A DNA stretch of 64,000 bases from Stropharia rugosoannulata (Eukaryota; Basidiomycota; Agaricomycetes; Agaricales; Strophariaceae): positions 1,426,001 to 1,490,000 of the forward strand of contig JANCIK010000011.1 of the NCBI GenBank assembly GCA_028532985.1, read 5' to 3'. A model generated the notes under the pieces. The model searched no databases. It was given only the letters and a program-made list of their open reading frames with translations, and was not told where the DNA came from. Both the position numbers and the translations under genes were made by a program. Shown here piece after piece: positions 1 to 11,088 of the stretch (position 1 is the stretch's first letter; each line of letters starts with the position of its first letter).

Positions 1-2597
1 CGACGTCTGTAACCGCGCATAGATGGGAGGCGTCGTGCTTGTCGCAATCACACCCTCCTCCACGTCGTGTGTCCATTCGGTATTGTGCCCAGGAACAGGC
101 GTCTCATTTGCGGGGACGTCCATGCGGGCTCCCTGTGTCTCAAGCGTATGCGCCACCCGTTCACCAAGATCCACCCGCGCAGAGTCGTACCGATCGCCCG
201 CGTCGCCGACCTCTACCTCGCCTCCCTCCACCTCCCCGTGCTGGCCCTCGTACACAAACCCGCGGCGGTACACCTTGCGCAGTGCCGAGCTCCGCGTCGA
301 TGGCTCACCCTTACGCCGCTCCCGCGTCTGCTCCTCCTCCGCTGCCCCAGGGTCTTCCACGACCAGGTCCACCGCGTCCGGCGGGAGCACGGGGGACGAC
401 GCCGCCCCGCGAGAGTTATGTCGCGACAGCGCTGGTGACGCGCGCAGCTCCGCGTGCCGTGCAGCGGGGCTGCCCCCACTCCCACTCCCCGACGCGCTCC
501 CCGACGTAGGGCTCCTGCCACCCAGCACCGGTGATGGCGATGGCGTATACCTACCCGCGCGGTGCGCACCCAGCACCTGCGCACTCGGCCCTGCCGCCTG
601 ACCCGCGCGGGCCCGGCTGTTCGTCCAATGGAGGTGGACATCCTTGGCGTCCGCGGGGAGGCTGCCGCGATCCTGCGCGCGGTCAATGACGCTGCCGTCG
701 TTTGTGTTGAAGCGCCGCTCTGGCGGTGGCGGTGGATGCTGTTGCTGTCTACCGCTGCTGCTCGTGGTTCCGACGGCACCGTACCCCTCCCAAGCTGGCC
801 GGTCGCGCTGCTGGATGGCGATCTGGCCCTTTGCTCCTCGGAGCGGTGAGAACCACGCGCCGCGCTCGTCACGTAAAACCCGCTCCTCCTCTCCCCAAAT
901 GACACTGCGCGCCGACTCCGAACTGACGTCGATGCAGGGGTAGTTGTAGTCCCCGAATAGATACTGCCTGCTGTGCGCAAACAGCTCGTCATCCGCTTCA
1001 TCCGGGTCGCCGAATGGCAGGCTGTAGCCGTCGTTTGGCTCGTTGTCCTGCTGGCCCCAGAGGGTAGGATCGGATCGGTCCTGCATGTCCGGAGCGAGGT
1101 GAACCACGTTCTCGGCTTCTTCTTCGAGCAACGGCGCGTATACTTCTTCGTCATCGTCGTCTCCAGCAACCTTTTTGACAGCTGAAGTACGTCCGCCGGG
1201 AAGCGTCTCCTGCGCAATCTGAGGGAGCCAGTATTTGCGCTGGCCACCCTTGCTGTATCGGAGTCCTGCGCGGATGCGGCGGTCACGTCCTTCACCTTGG
1301 TGCATGAAGCCTTCGGCCGGTTCAAATTCACGGTAGTCCATTCCTTCCCCGCGCAACGTGGCCTTGGTATCTTCGATTACATCCAGCATGCCAAATGCAT
1401 CCCTAAACGCGTAATACATGGGCATGCGGGCGATGAAGGTGTGGACAGGGTCGATGACGTCCTTGTATGAGAATGCATACATATGGGCGAAAGCGAAGAA
1501 GGGCATCTCCATACATATAAGGAGATCGTTCAGCCCGACAGAAACGTTCTCCGGATCTGTATATGGCCCTAATCGGCTGATAATATGAGTAGCAACCAAA
1601 GTGGAGATGCCCACGGATTGCCAGAATGAGAAAAATAGGATTCCTTTTACGCAAAGGAATTTGGGAACAGGTCTGGGGAGAGGACGTAAGCATAAAGTGA
1701 GGTACGAGCGGAGTGACACCTTACCGGAAAGGTTTTAGGTCGTCGTTAACACACATCCAGAAAACAGCTAAACAGTACAGACTAAGACATATACTGAAGT
1801 TGTACACGATGCTGACGTAGAGGTAGCCAGAGTTGGCCCGGAAGTCACCCTCGTTATATTTGCCCAGCACCTTGAGAATGAGGGTCGCTGCAGCAAGTAC
1901 GGGTTTGACTTGTACATATTCTGCAAAGGGCCTAAGTAAAGTATAGGAAGCGGATTGACTGTGACATACGAAGAATACCACGCTTCAAAAATAGGAATGT
2001 GTGGGGATCGCTGACGTCAATCTCTTTTCTGAATAAACTGACAGGGAATACAGGGTCTTTCGGCGGTCGTCCGTGAAGTAGGATGAGTAGAGATCGTTCG
2101 CCTCCTAGGTATGATACAAGCAGCACAAAGAAACAGTATATTACAAAAGCCTGAAGAAATGTTAGGTTGGACAGAGTATGAACCTCGAAACACACCTCGT
2201 AAATATCCCTAATCGCATCTATAAAAAACGCTGCCTCGAGAGAGAAGAGTGAAATGAGGGATGAAATAGCGTAGAGAGGGACCATGAGCATGATTCGTAC
2301 AACCATACTTTTGATGATAATTAGTAGGAGAATTGGAGTTTCAGATACTACATACCGTTGCAACGCAGGTTTGCGATAGTTCCTCAACTGAAGAAGTATT
2401 GACATGGCCGACACAAGAACCGCCACTAGCGTGCATATTCCCGAGATGACCAACACTGCTGTGGGTAGCCTAGAGCCAGCGCCGGAGCCATTGTTGCTGG
2501 ATATCATCTGGTGGATAGGAGATGGAGTTGGGAGGAGTAGATGGGTGGATACAAATGATTTAGGAGGAAATTCTAGGACAGATCTTGAGCACTTCAT
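1..2597 (-). CDS. OST-alpha/TMEM184 (DUF300) family membrane protein, C-terminus cut by window edge
   Basis: Seen: three exons on the minus strand, 2597..1970, 1920..1725 and 1672..<1, joined in frame by introns of 49 bp (GTATGT..GCAG) and 52 bp (GTAAGG..CCAG). The joined protein has seven or so hydrophobic segments in the first ~330 residues. Family-typical stretches are KRGILQYVQVKPVLAAATL across intron 1, SGYLYVSIVYNFSICLSLYC and NDDLKPFRPVPKFLCVKGIL across intron 2. A long acidic, Ser/Pro-rich hydrophilic tail follows and stays open to base 1. Known: this family (human TMEM184, organic solute transporter alpha fold) sits in the plasma or vacuolar membrane; fungal members have long cytosolic tails. 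The start may be 2597 or the internal Met at 2507, since the first 30 residues carry no conserved signal. The substrate is unknown. The stop codon lies outside the window. Confidence 0.9.
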
Positions 2598-3697
2598 TAT
2601 GGATTAGGCTCGGTTCACTCACTGCAATAGGCACGTCCTGGATTGGGGCTTGACTGGAGCAATGTTTGGCAAGCTAGATGGCGATGCGAAAGACTGAGGG
2701 CGAAGTGCTCGGAGTAGCTATCTTAAAATACTGAAATACAGCAGTCGAGTCACAGGTATCGCAACAGTCGCAGTCGTGGTGGTTCTGGAGCTGGCAGAAG
2801 ATGCCCTCGTCGCGGCTCAGCTTCAACTTCCGGAATACTGCAGAAGTTTGGCAGAAGTCCTCCCCAGAACAGGTCGTTATTCTCGTTTAAGGTGTCGTTA
2901 TTGATTTTATTGATTAATCGTGTCGGACTATACTCTTGACAAAGATTAGAGGAGTTCTTCGCGTTAATAGACGGAGGCGAAGGTGAAACTGCGCGCGGCT
3001 GCGCAACATGATGCGCGACCGCCGATACATCCGCTCATGTGTAACGTCACCTCCTGTCACGTCCTAGTCATATGATATGGAGCTTTGAACGTTTGGTGGC
3101 AATTTGGTGGACGTAGCTTGATTTCTCGTAACAATTGTTTCAAGGTTGGTTGCATGTCGTCTCAATGTCGTCTACAGTTACTTTAAATTCAACAAGTTCC
3201 ACGTCGCTACGCTGAGGCTTAGGGAGTACACAACAAACAAAGTAGGATTCGTCTTCATGTGAACCCAAAATCATATCAGCCAAATAAGCTCCATGATATT
3301 ATGCAGGACATGAGGAAACATCAGTTTTGCAACAGTTTTGCGTCAGGTAATTCTCAGTCCAAAGTTAGTCCTTATATTCAATACATAAGTACCAGAAGTA
3401 CTAGTAATATGTTTGATGTATTTTTGAATAGCCAGCCATAACTGTGAGCATAATAAAAGGACGCGCTCCTTTGTTAGCAACTAAAGTAGTTGATAATACG
3501 AAAAGCAGATGAATTCATTCTCAAGGTGTCCGCAGAGCATGAACAAAGTTGCTGCTAGCGAACAGTGCACCCAAGATGGAATCATGGAGTCATTATTACT
3601 CTGTATTTGTCAAATCTAAAGTTGGAGGGGTAAACACAAGTTGCCTAGAAATAGAGGCAGCACCATCGATTGAAGTACCCTCCGTAAGACCACGTCC
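2598..3697. other. Intergenic stretch without supported gene
   Basis: Between the start of the TMEM184-type gene and the end of the DUF6534-like gene A. The part next to 2600 should hold the TMEM184 promoter. Bases about 3605-3650 on the minus strand still align with the C-terminal tail of gene B although gene A stops at 3698. A 60-codon open frame at 3259-3441 has no recognisable features. Confidence 0.5.
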
Positions 3698-4910
3698 TCA
3701 GAGACTTGGATCCTCCCAAGCATAATGACCATTGAGTAAATATCCTTTGACTTTTATGCGACTATTGATAACAGTCATGAGGGAAGTGGAATAAATCCCA
3801 GAGATGTTTGCTCCCACTGCTATGTAGAATGGAGGTCGACCAGGAATACAGAGAATGATCAAGGCCAAAATTGCCGCACTGGCTGTCAAAGTTTCGGGCT
3901 GTCAGGCGTCTCATAGGCATGGCATATAACGCAGACAACATGCCTGTCAACGCCCCCGTTTCGATATATACTTGTATAATGTGGTTTATCATGTTGAGTG
4001 TTCTCTGAAATTGAACCTTGCGGTTGTATTTCAGCTGTCCGCGTGCATGATTATTACTACGAGTATTTCAATAAGGACTTCCGGCTTACATAGTATATCA
4101 TAAACCCTGATAAAGCGACGTCGCATGCGGCATCGACAGCCAAACAGATCTATTGACCATGTTATATGTACTGTCGTTTGACCTGTTGTGTTATAAGAAG
4201 CCTACCCTTGCCCAAAGCTGCACATCCAAGGCAAACGGGTTAATAGTATTGGCCCTTGCCTTGAATTTGACAGCTGCAATGAGGACAAAGCAGAAGCCGA
4301 CCATTGAGGTCTGTGTAATCAGAAATAGGCCAAGTTCAGTTCTCACATAATTTGGACGACTGTACCATCCAAAGAAAAGTTGATATTATTTTTGTGCGCG
4401 CAACAATAGATATTCGCCAGCCATAGAATAATTGCACAGACAAGATCACTGTTAGAAGTATAATTTAAATGAGTGCGTAATACGGAATCCATGGAATGAT
4501 TACTCGCCTAGGCCATCGATTACAAACATTGAGAACCAGCTGCTTTGATTAGCCAAGGTTTTGTTGTTCGCCGCAAACAGGGTAAAAGTTTCGTTTGCAA
4601 TCATTAGGATCTGACAGAGCTGCAACAAGTATGTCCCGTAAACTGTAGATTTAGTGGCCAACCCATCCTCGAGGGATGCCTGGGAGTACAAATCTACATT
4701 CAAGTCAGAGGGGTATGGTAGAGTTTAGTTACCCTTGAACTTGAACATACAGACTTGCATTGAAAGTACGCCAAAAAAGAACCATGGTAGTGTATATCCT
4801 GAAAACTGGCAGATGATAAACAACAGCTCAGAGACAGGTTCATTGTTATGGCAAATGGACTTGAGCCCTACCGTAGATGAGAGAAGCTGTGTAGTAATAA
4901 GGCTGCTCAT
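3698..4910 (-). CDS. DUF6534-like seven-helix membrane protein, copy A
   Basis: Seen: eight exons on the minus strand (4910..4872, 4805..4751, 4693..4508, 4448..4366, 4310..4206, 4149..4090, 4034..3944, 3882..3698) give a 267-residue frame rich in membrane helices. Landmarks are LFYGWRI in exon 4, QVYIETGALT in exon 7 and the helix ending in TSLMTVINSR in exon 8. This order matches the Agaricomycete DUF6534 membrane family of unknown function. The exon map is supported by copy B at 7417-8778, which keeps every junction. Two introns must start with GC rather than GT (4507 GCGAGT, 3943 GCATGT). Compared with B, the frame ends early: TGA replaces GAA and the rest of the aligned tail follows untranslated. 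It may be a functional gene with a shorter tail, or in early decay. The family call rests on remembered family features, not a search. Confidence 0.68.
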
Positions 4911-5771
4911 TGTACTTGTGATGGAGATTTGAGGTCCCGAGAATTCAGGAAGTTTATATACGTATGATGCTTATACTTATAGTACCCAGAAAAATAGATT
5001 GTGTATACTTACCCTGGTATCTGACCTTGAGCAGTCGGCTAGCTTGCATCATATGACATGTAAAACTAATTATTGCAACAGTGATGCGCCATGAATCATG
5101 ATGCATGATGCATGAAGCGGTTTGAATACCAGTTGCATCATAGAGAATCGTGATCCTTGTTGAACTTTGAGTTTCCCTGTGAGCCCGAGTGATAAGATTT
5201 TTTTGTCCCAATGAAAATGCTGAGGAAACTCTTGGTATGTCAGTTGGAGTGCCATTTCGCCCAATGGTTTAGAATCAGTGTTAGCTTCAAAAAAAGATGT
5301 CAGTGTTGTACACTCATCCTGAGCCCATTCTAGGACTAAGGAAACCTACTCATCATCCATATTCAAAAATACTCACATTCCCTACAATAACAATACAATA
5401 ACTGCTTTATACTTCTTGTTTGATTAAAACCCTGCCAACTCTCGCGCCTCCGAACCTCTGGTCATTCAGCTGGCTCTGCTTCCTTCCCATTATGCACCCC
5501 AGCTCCGTTTCCGTCTCGCCCTGCCTCTCATTATACTATAAAGTCTGGTATCGCCTTCGAGCCCATTTTTGCATCTACATCGTGGATGCATGTCATGGGT
5601 GCAGTGTAAATAGAACCCAAAAATAAAAGCAAGAAATGTACCTATTACCACTAATGTAACTTGCAACAACAGTACAGCTAATATATGTCTGTAGTCTGTA
5701 TATAGTATTACTTGTAAGGGGACGCTGTGCGTCACCCTTTATTTTTATTCATTTCGTCTTCCTTCACTTTC

Positions 5772-5797
5772 TTTTATTTTATTTTATTTTTATTTCT
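5772..5797. repeat. Low-complexity TTTTA-rich tract
   Basis: Short run of T-rich repeats (TTTTA units) just left of a GC-rich, hairpin-forming stretch. No function is inferred. Confidence 0.6.
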
Positions 5798-5892
5798 TAC
5801 GCCGCGCGCAGCCCGTGCAGTGTACACTATGCTCTGCAGTGTGTACTGTGCACAGGCGCGCGCGGTTTACATCATGTGACGTACTGATGGGA

Positions 5893-5947
5893 CACGTCCA
5901 TCATGTGTTGTGCATATGATGTATGATGCACATCACATGAGGACGTG
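5893..5947. repeat. Near-perfect inverted repeat (hairpin)
   Basis: Arms 5893-5915 and 5926-5947 are complementary apart from one extra base and one mismatch, with a loop of about 10 bases. The neighbouring stretch 5815-5865 also holds GTGCA/TGCAC palindromic words. This looks like the end or core of a small mobile element; no coding sequence is associated. Confidence 0.7.
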
Positions 5948-6056
5948 ATGTGGTGGCTTCTTGTGGCGGATCAACTGTATAGTTTATTCTCACGCATCAA
6001 TCAACGCTTCTATTATGTACTGTGGCGCCCAGCAGCGGGTTTCCTTAGGCTTTTGT

Positions 6057-6137
6057 CTTCGGAATCCCTCTGCTAGGTGCGCTTCTATTGTATTTATAGT
6101 TTACAGCTTAATAAACTTCGGAATCCCTCTGCTAGGT
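6057..6137 (+). repeat. Pair of 22-bp direct repeats
   Basis: The 22 bases at 6057-6078 recur exactly at 6116-6137, offset by 59 bp. The repeat contains GGAATCCCTCTGCTAGGT. It lies in a stretch without coding signal between gene A and copy C. Confidence 0.85.
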
Positions 6138-6339
6138 CTCGTGTGAGCTCGACACTGCGCAGAGTCGCCCTTACATTACTGATATACAACCTCGATTAGA
6201 AACAGAAATATCTACCGCAATTATTGATGCTGCTCAGTAATAGTGAGGATCAAGTAGAGTCTGAATTGCAGAGTAAGCAAGGGGTAATATCTGCTTTTGG
6301 CATGCGGGTTCGAAGGGCTAAGCAGTATGTACCATCTAT

Positions 6340-6648
6340 TTAAAAAATGAGATGCATTACAACTTTGGAGGTATTGGGATTGTACAATGTCAAATTATAG
6401 CTACTAAAATTTGAGAGGAAGAAATATAAGGAGGTGTTGAGCAGGCGCAGAGTGTACATGAACGGCAAACACAGAAAGAGAGGAAATACAAACGTTAGGC
6501 AATGGTTACTAAAAGAGGAGAAATAACCATATAAGTAGTAGAATGAGCAGCCAATGAGAACGTGGGAAAGATTGATGTCTATTATATTATAGATGAACTC
6601 AAGTCCTACCGTGGATGAGAGAGGCTGTGGGCCGACAAGGGTGCTCAT
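6340..6648 (-). pseudogene. 5' remnant of a third DUF6534-like copy (C)
   Basis: Minus strand. From 6648 the first 13 codons (MSTLVGPQPLSST) align with exon 1 of copy A (MSSLITTQLLSST), followed by the same intron donor GTAGG. About 200-300 bp upstream, 6720-6950 resembles the region upstream of copy A (4980-5160), so promoter sequence was duplicated too. The downstream exons are not recognisable; the open frame continues through intron-like sequence to 6340. It is read as a decayed duplicate, not a gene. Confidence 0.6.
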
Positions 6649-7416
6649 TGTGCTTGAGGTTAAGATACAAGAGTCTAGTACTTATGTTCCTATGATAACG
6701 AGTACTTATACTACCAGAAAAAATAGATTGTACATATCTTGATGTCTGGTCCACATCCGGCTATGCAAAGACCATGCTACATCTTGTTGTATCCAAGCTA
6801 TATAATGAGACTATTGATCAACCAGTGATGCGACTGCAGGGCCCTCCGGAGCTCCATGATGTATAACTAGTTGATATTGTAGAGAATCCAAAGAGCATCG
6901 TGACTCATGATGGCTGTTGAATGGCAGCTATGTTTTGTGAGAAAATTAAGCTTAACATCATGATTAATGCTAGCGGTAGTTTTACTCAGTCGTTATGCGC
7001 CAGATGATTGAATGATTACCTAGTATGTAGTCTAAAGTTATTTCTTACCTAAGTATGCACTTTTGATTATTTCGGACTTCACTAGTGCAGATCGGAGTTT
7101 GCCAAGACGTTTCCGCTCATCACATTCAAACTTAGCAAGCTCAGAGTTGGCTCAGAGTAGAGGTCTCCAAATGCCTAGGTCAAATTCAAAATATTTGGAG
7201 GGCTATTAAGTCTCTCCTAGCGCATTGATAGTTGATTTGAGTGTAGAAGGCACAAAACTCGATGTCTAGGAGTGTTTTGCCACAGTTGCGGGATCACTCC
7301 GAACCGCGGGAAGCAATGAACGGCGAGTGGGGTTCGCGACAGCTGGGAGCATGTCACTGCAGAAACCGGGCTCGAGTAAGCCCGCTATAGCATCAGAAAA
7401 GTTAGCATTGAGAGAG

Positions 7417-8778
7417 TCATAGTTGTTCCGTATTTGTAAAATCTAAAGTCGGAGGGTTAAACACAAGTTGCCTACTGTCGGACAGAACACTACGAGTATT
7501 TCCTGAAATACCCACCATTTGACCAAGTCCTTCGAGTCTTTGTTCCTTCCAAGCATATTTACCGTTGAATGAATATGCTCGGAGCTTTACTCTACTATTG
7601 ATAACGGTCATAAGGGACGTCGAATATAAGCCAGAGACAACCGAAACCACAACTATGTAAAATTGAGGGTGGCTGGGAATGCAGAACATGACAAAGGCCA
7701 AAATCACCGCACTAGCTGTCAAGTTATGTAGGTGGTCAATACTTCAGTTGTTCCACATAATGGTATGTAAGTGATACTGTACCTGTCAAGGCCCCCGTTT
7801 TAACATACACTTGCATAATGTGATTTACAATGTTACGTGTATTTTGCGATTGAACTTCCGAATGGCTGTATTTTAACTGTTCATATGCATAATTTTACCA
7901 CAAATATTTTATTAAACACATTTTCAGGCTCACATAGTATATCATAAGCCCAGATATAGTGATATCACATGCAGCATTGACAGCTAAAGAAGCCTGTCGA
8001 CCATGTTATCCTGTATGTTTTTTGTTGTATAATAACAAGCTCACCCTTGCCCAAAGCTCCACATTCGGGGGAAATATGTTAAGACTGCTAGTCCCCGCTT
8101 TAGCTCTAATTGCGGTAACGAGAGCAAAGGCAAAAGCAGCCATTGATGCCTATACAATAATTATAGGTAGACGTCAGACGTGGAGAACGTATAATATGCA
8201 CCATCCAAACGAGAATCGGTAACATTTTTGTCCGTGCAAGGATAAACGTTCACCAAGCGTAGAATGTCTGCACAGACAAAGCCACTGTAAAAGACAGCAT
8301 ACAGTTGCAATGAGCCCATAATGGTGGAGCAATAATTTAAAGTCACTTGCCTAAGCCATCGATTACTACTGTTGAGAACCAGCTAGTTTTATGAACAACT
8401 AGCGTCAACTCGACGTCGGACAAGGCATCAATGGATGCCACAAATGAGTTGAAATCTTCGTATGCAAACATTGATATCTGACAGAGTTGCAGCAAGTATA
8501 TTCCGTAAACTACAGCTTTAGTGGGCAATCTGTCCTTGAGGGACGCCTGGGAGTACAAGTCTGTGTCAAATCAGTAGATATACCATTTCAATCCGTTAAT
8601 ATGCTTGATTTGATCGTACAGACTTGCGCAGAAAGTACTCCAAAAAGGTACCATGGTAGTGTAAATGCTAGAACCTAGAAGATGATGTACAATATTTCAG
8701 AGGCAGGTTCGATAGTATTGCAAAGGGACTTCCTACCGTAGATGGGATTAACGACCGAGGGACAGCTTGGGCATCCAT
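7417..8778 (-). pseudogene. DUF6534-like membrane protein copy B, interrupted by a nonsense codon
   Basis: Seen: same eight-exon plan as copy A (8778..8737, 8674..8620, 8560..8351, 8284..8202, 8149..8045, 7993..7934, 7876..7783, 7715..7417). All phases match and would give 315 residues. In exon 4 the conserved FYAWRI-type motif reads FYAW then TGA at 8252-8250, where copy A has CGA. Intron 3 has a GC donor with full consensus (AG then GCAAGT). The tail beyond the copy A stop is intact here. A single C-to-T change accounts for the break, so decay looks recent, or an edited or read-through product would be needed. DUF6534-like proteins have no established function. Confidence 0.68.
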
Positions 8779-11088
8779 TGCACTTGTGATAAAGACCTGA
8801 GATTTGAGAGCCCAGTGAAGAAGCATCATCTATGTCTTCGACTGAAACGCTTATGTGACATTCAGAACTGTGGTTTATATGTATCTAGTTTTGTGCTTGT
8901 TGAAACTTCTCCCGTCATGACGTTGCGTGTGTAATATCAACCGATTTAGATTCACACTAGTGCATGTCGGATACTCGTTGTATTTAGAGAACAATGATGG
9001 GTTGTTGGATGACAATGGCATCATGTTTTCATCAGACATTTAACCAGGCAGAGCTGGAGAATAAACTAGTTCATCCGAAGTTGATCATCTCTATGATGGA
9101 GCTATCTTGTGAAAGTGTCAAGTTCATGAAGGATACTATGCACGATGCGAGTAATTTTCATCAGATGATTCTTATTCATAAGTAGTAGCAGTCGTGTTGC
9201 ATCCATATAGAGTTCCTCGGCTCAGGAATGACCGTGAATATACTATGTACGTGAGCCAGTACTACTATTTATGTGCACACAGTAGTGCTAACCAGCACAG
9301 TTAGCCTGTGCACGGTTTGTGCTCATAAGCGCGTGGTAATGTGCACAGTGTGCGCGTACCAGTGATCGTGGATAGCGCCTGTTCGGCGTCACACGGCACA
9401 GTACGGCTGTATGTCGGCTACAGCTTCGGTCCGGCACGGATTGCCGTTTATTGGTTATGATCAGGTATATTCAGTACAAACACTTGTATAAATATAAGTG
9501 TGTGCGACCCGTGTGCGACTTGTGTGCAATAGTGCGAGTCTGCGACCGCATACTGAGTAGTATATAGTAGCTGGCCTACAAAATGGCGACTTGTTTTCGA
9601 CTCATATGCAAGCTACATGTTTATTGTATTTCACTATCTCCCATGTACATATAATATGACATCTATCGACTATCCCGCTCAAATATGTACACATTTATTC
9701 ACTTCATACACTTCTTGGCATATTGCTATCATACCATTATGAGACTTCTCTGGAAGACAGAACTAACGCAAACAGATTGTGCGTTGAATTTATATTCACT
9801 GTAAGTCATTATAAATTGACGTGGCACACTCCAGTACTTCATAAGATCAGACAGCTTGAACCCGAAGTGAGGTCTCATGACTTACTGCAACAAGTGTTCC
9901 TGAAGGTGGGAGCCAGTTGGGATTCTCAGAATATTTTAAATGCTTACTAGCCAGTGCTCTCCCTTGTGCAGATGAAGGGTCCGCGCGCTCAAGCAGGTGG
10001 AAGGACGACTCCGTAGTGTCAGCTAGGTCCGAGGCGTGAGAATATAGACTAAATATCCCGACACTTGCCCAACACTCTCATCTAATAGGCCACGATCATC
10101 GATGATTGCTGATTGTTGTATACATTAAAGACTTATATAGCTGGTATTTAAATAGGTAGAGATGTCCTAGGCAGCCAGATTTTACAATTCAACAGAGTGA
10201 AGGTGGATACATTTACCCAACCAGAGCTCTAATGGAAAATTGTTCATGTGAAAGTTCTAATTACAATGGAATGGTTGCCGTTCCACACAAAGTGATTTGC
10301 AGTGGTATGCGCCGCATACCTGTGCGCGCGCGCGTGCCACTGCACTTTGAATTTGTTGCTTCGCTGCATGCCCCAGGCGCGGTCACAAATCCAGGTGACG
10401 GCCCGCAATAAGAATTTAGGTGGTCACCAAAATGCTGTGACTGCCGTGTCCCAGAGTCCCATGCCGTGAGATGCCGTGGGGTGTAACAGCAACTAGAAGC
10501 AAGCCGGTTCTTCCGAGTAGCATTGTGGCACCAGGACGTGGCTCACTCCGTTAGCAGGGCTTGTGCACGTTAGCATGTGCTGGTAAGAACACTTCTTGCA
10601 CACATGTTCTGTGCTAATTAGCTAGATATGTGCACATAAGTGGTCGCATTAGGTGTGTACGTGTAGCAGACGAAATGATATCAAGGCAAGATTTATATTT
10701 GTCCACTTTTCTGTTCCACCCCCAAAGTTAGTACACTCCGCATCTTCTAGTGATACTGGATACTGGAGTCTCTGTTATGTGCGGCGTTGACGTGCAACCG
10801 ATGATGTTCCATAGGAGGCAACACAGCCGGTGAGAGTCAGCACCTCCTTGTCTGCTCCCCAAACCACTGCGCTGAAGACACCAACCGGACTACGCAATAT
10901 GTTGAATACATAAAATACTCAAAGTACTGCTATATATGGGCCGGTACATGTCTATGTTCACGGATGTCTTTAAGATTAAGAATGAATGCATTTCTCTTCA
11001 AACCTAGCCTCACAATTACAACATGACGCAAATATTAGGTTAAATAAATGGCTAGAAATACATACGCTCCTCGCCAGCTTACAGCTCA
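8779..11088. other. Gene-free accessory stretch with inverted-repeat arms
   Basis: No exon chain could be built in 2.3 kb. Two diverged arms point at each other: 9269-9313 on plus and 10563-10639 on minus share TTATGTGCACA and ACCAGCACA followed by a GTGCAC word. A smaller hairpin (GCAGTGG/CCACTGC, 10299-10343) encloses an alternating GC tract. It is probably remnants of a DNA element. The part near 9480-9560 has a TATAAATA word and TGTGTGCGAC repeats without a gene behind it. Confidence 0.4.

Noticed and set aside
213..1331. 372-codon open frame on the minus strand
   Set aside because: It overlaps in another frame the tail of the TMEM184-type protein, whose frame is anchored by family motifs and spliced exons. 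The 372-codon frame is basic and low-complexity, as expected of a shadow in GC-rich sequence.
4504..4508. GT donor for intron 3 of copies A and B (4503 and 8346)
   Set aside because: These GT sites leave a one-base frame error in both copies. The GC donor four bases earlier restores frame and the family spacing before the FY(A/G)W motif.
5930..6180. Solo LTR of a retrotransposon
   Set aside because: The stretch has LTR-like words and direct repeats, but no TG...CA ends, target duplication or primer-binding site could be fixed.
6300..6330. tRNA gene (B-box-like GGTTCGAA)
   Set aside because: No matching A box or acceptor stem at the right distance. Other TTCGA words in the window were checked with the same result.
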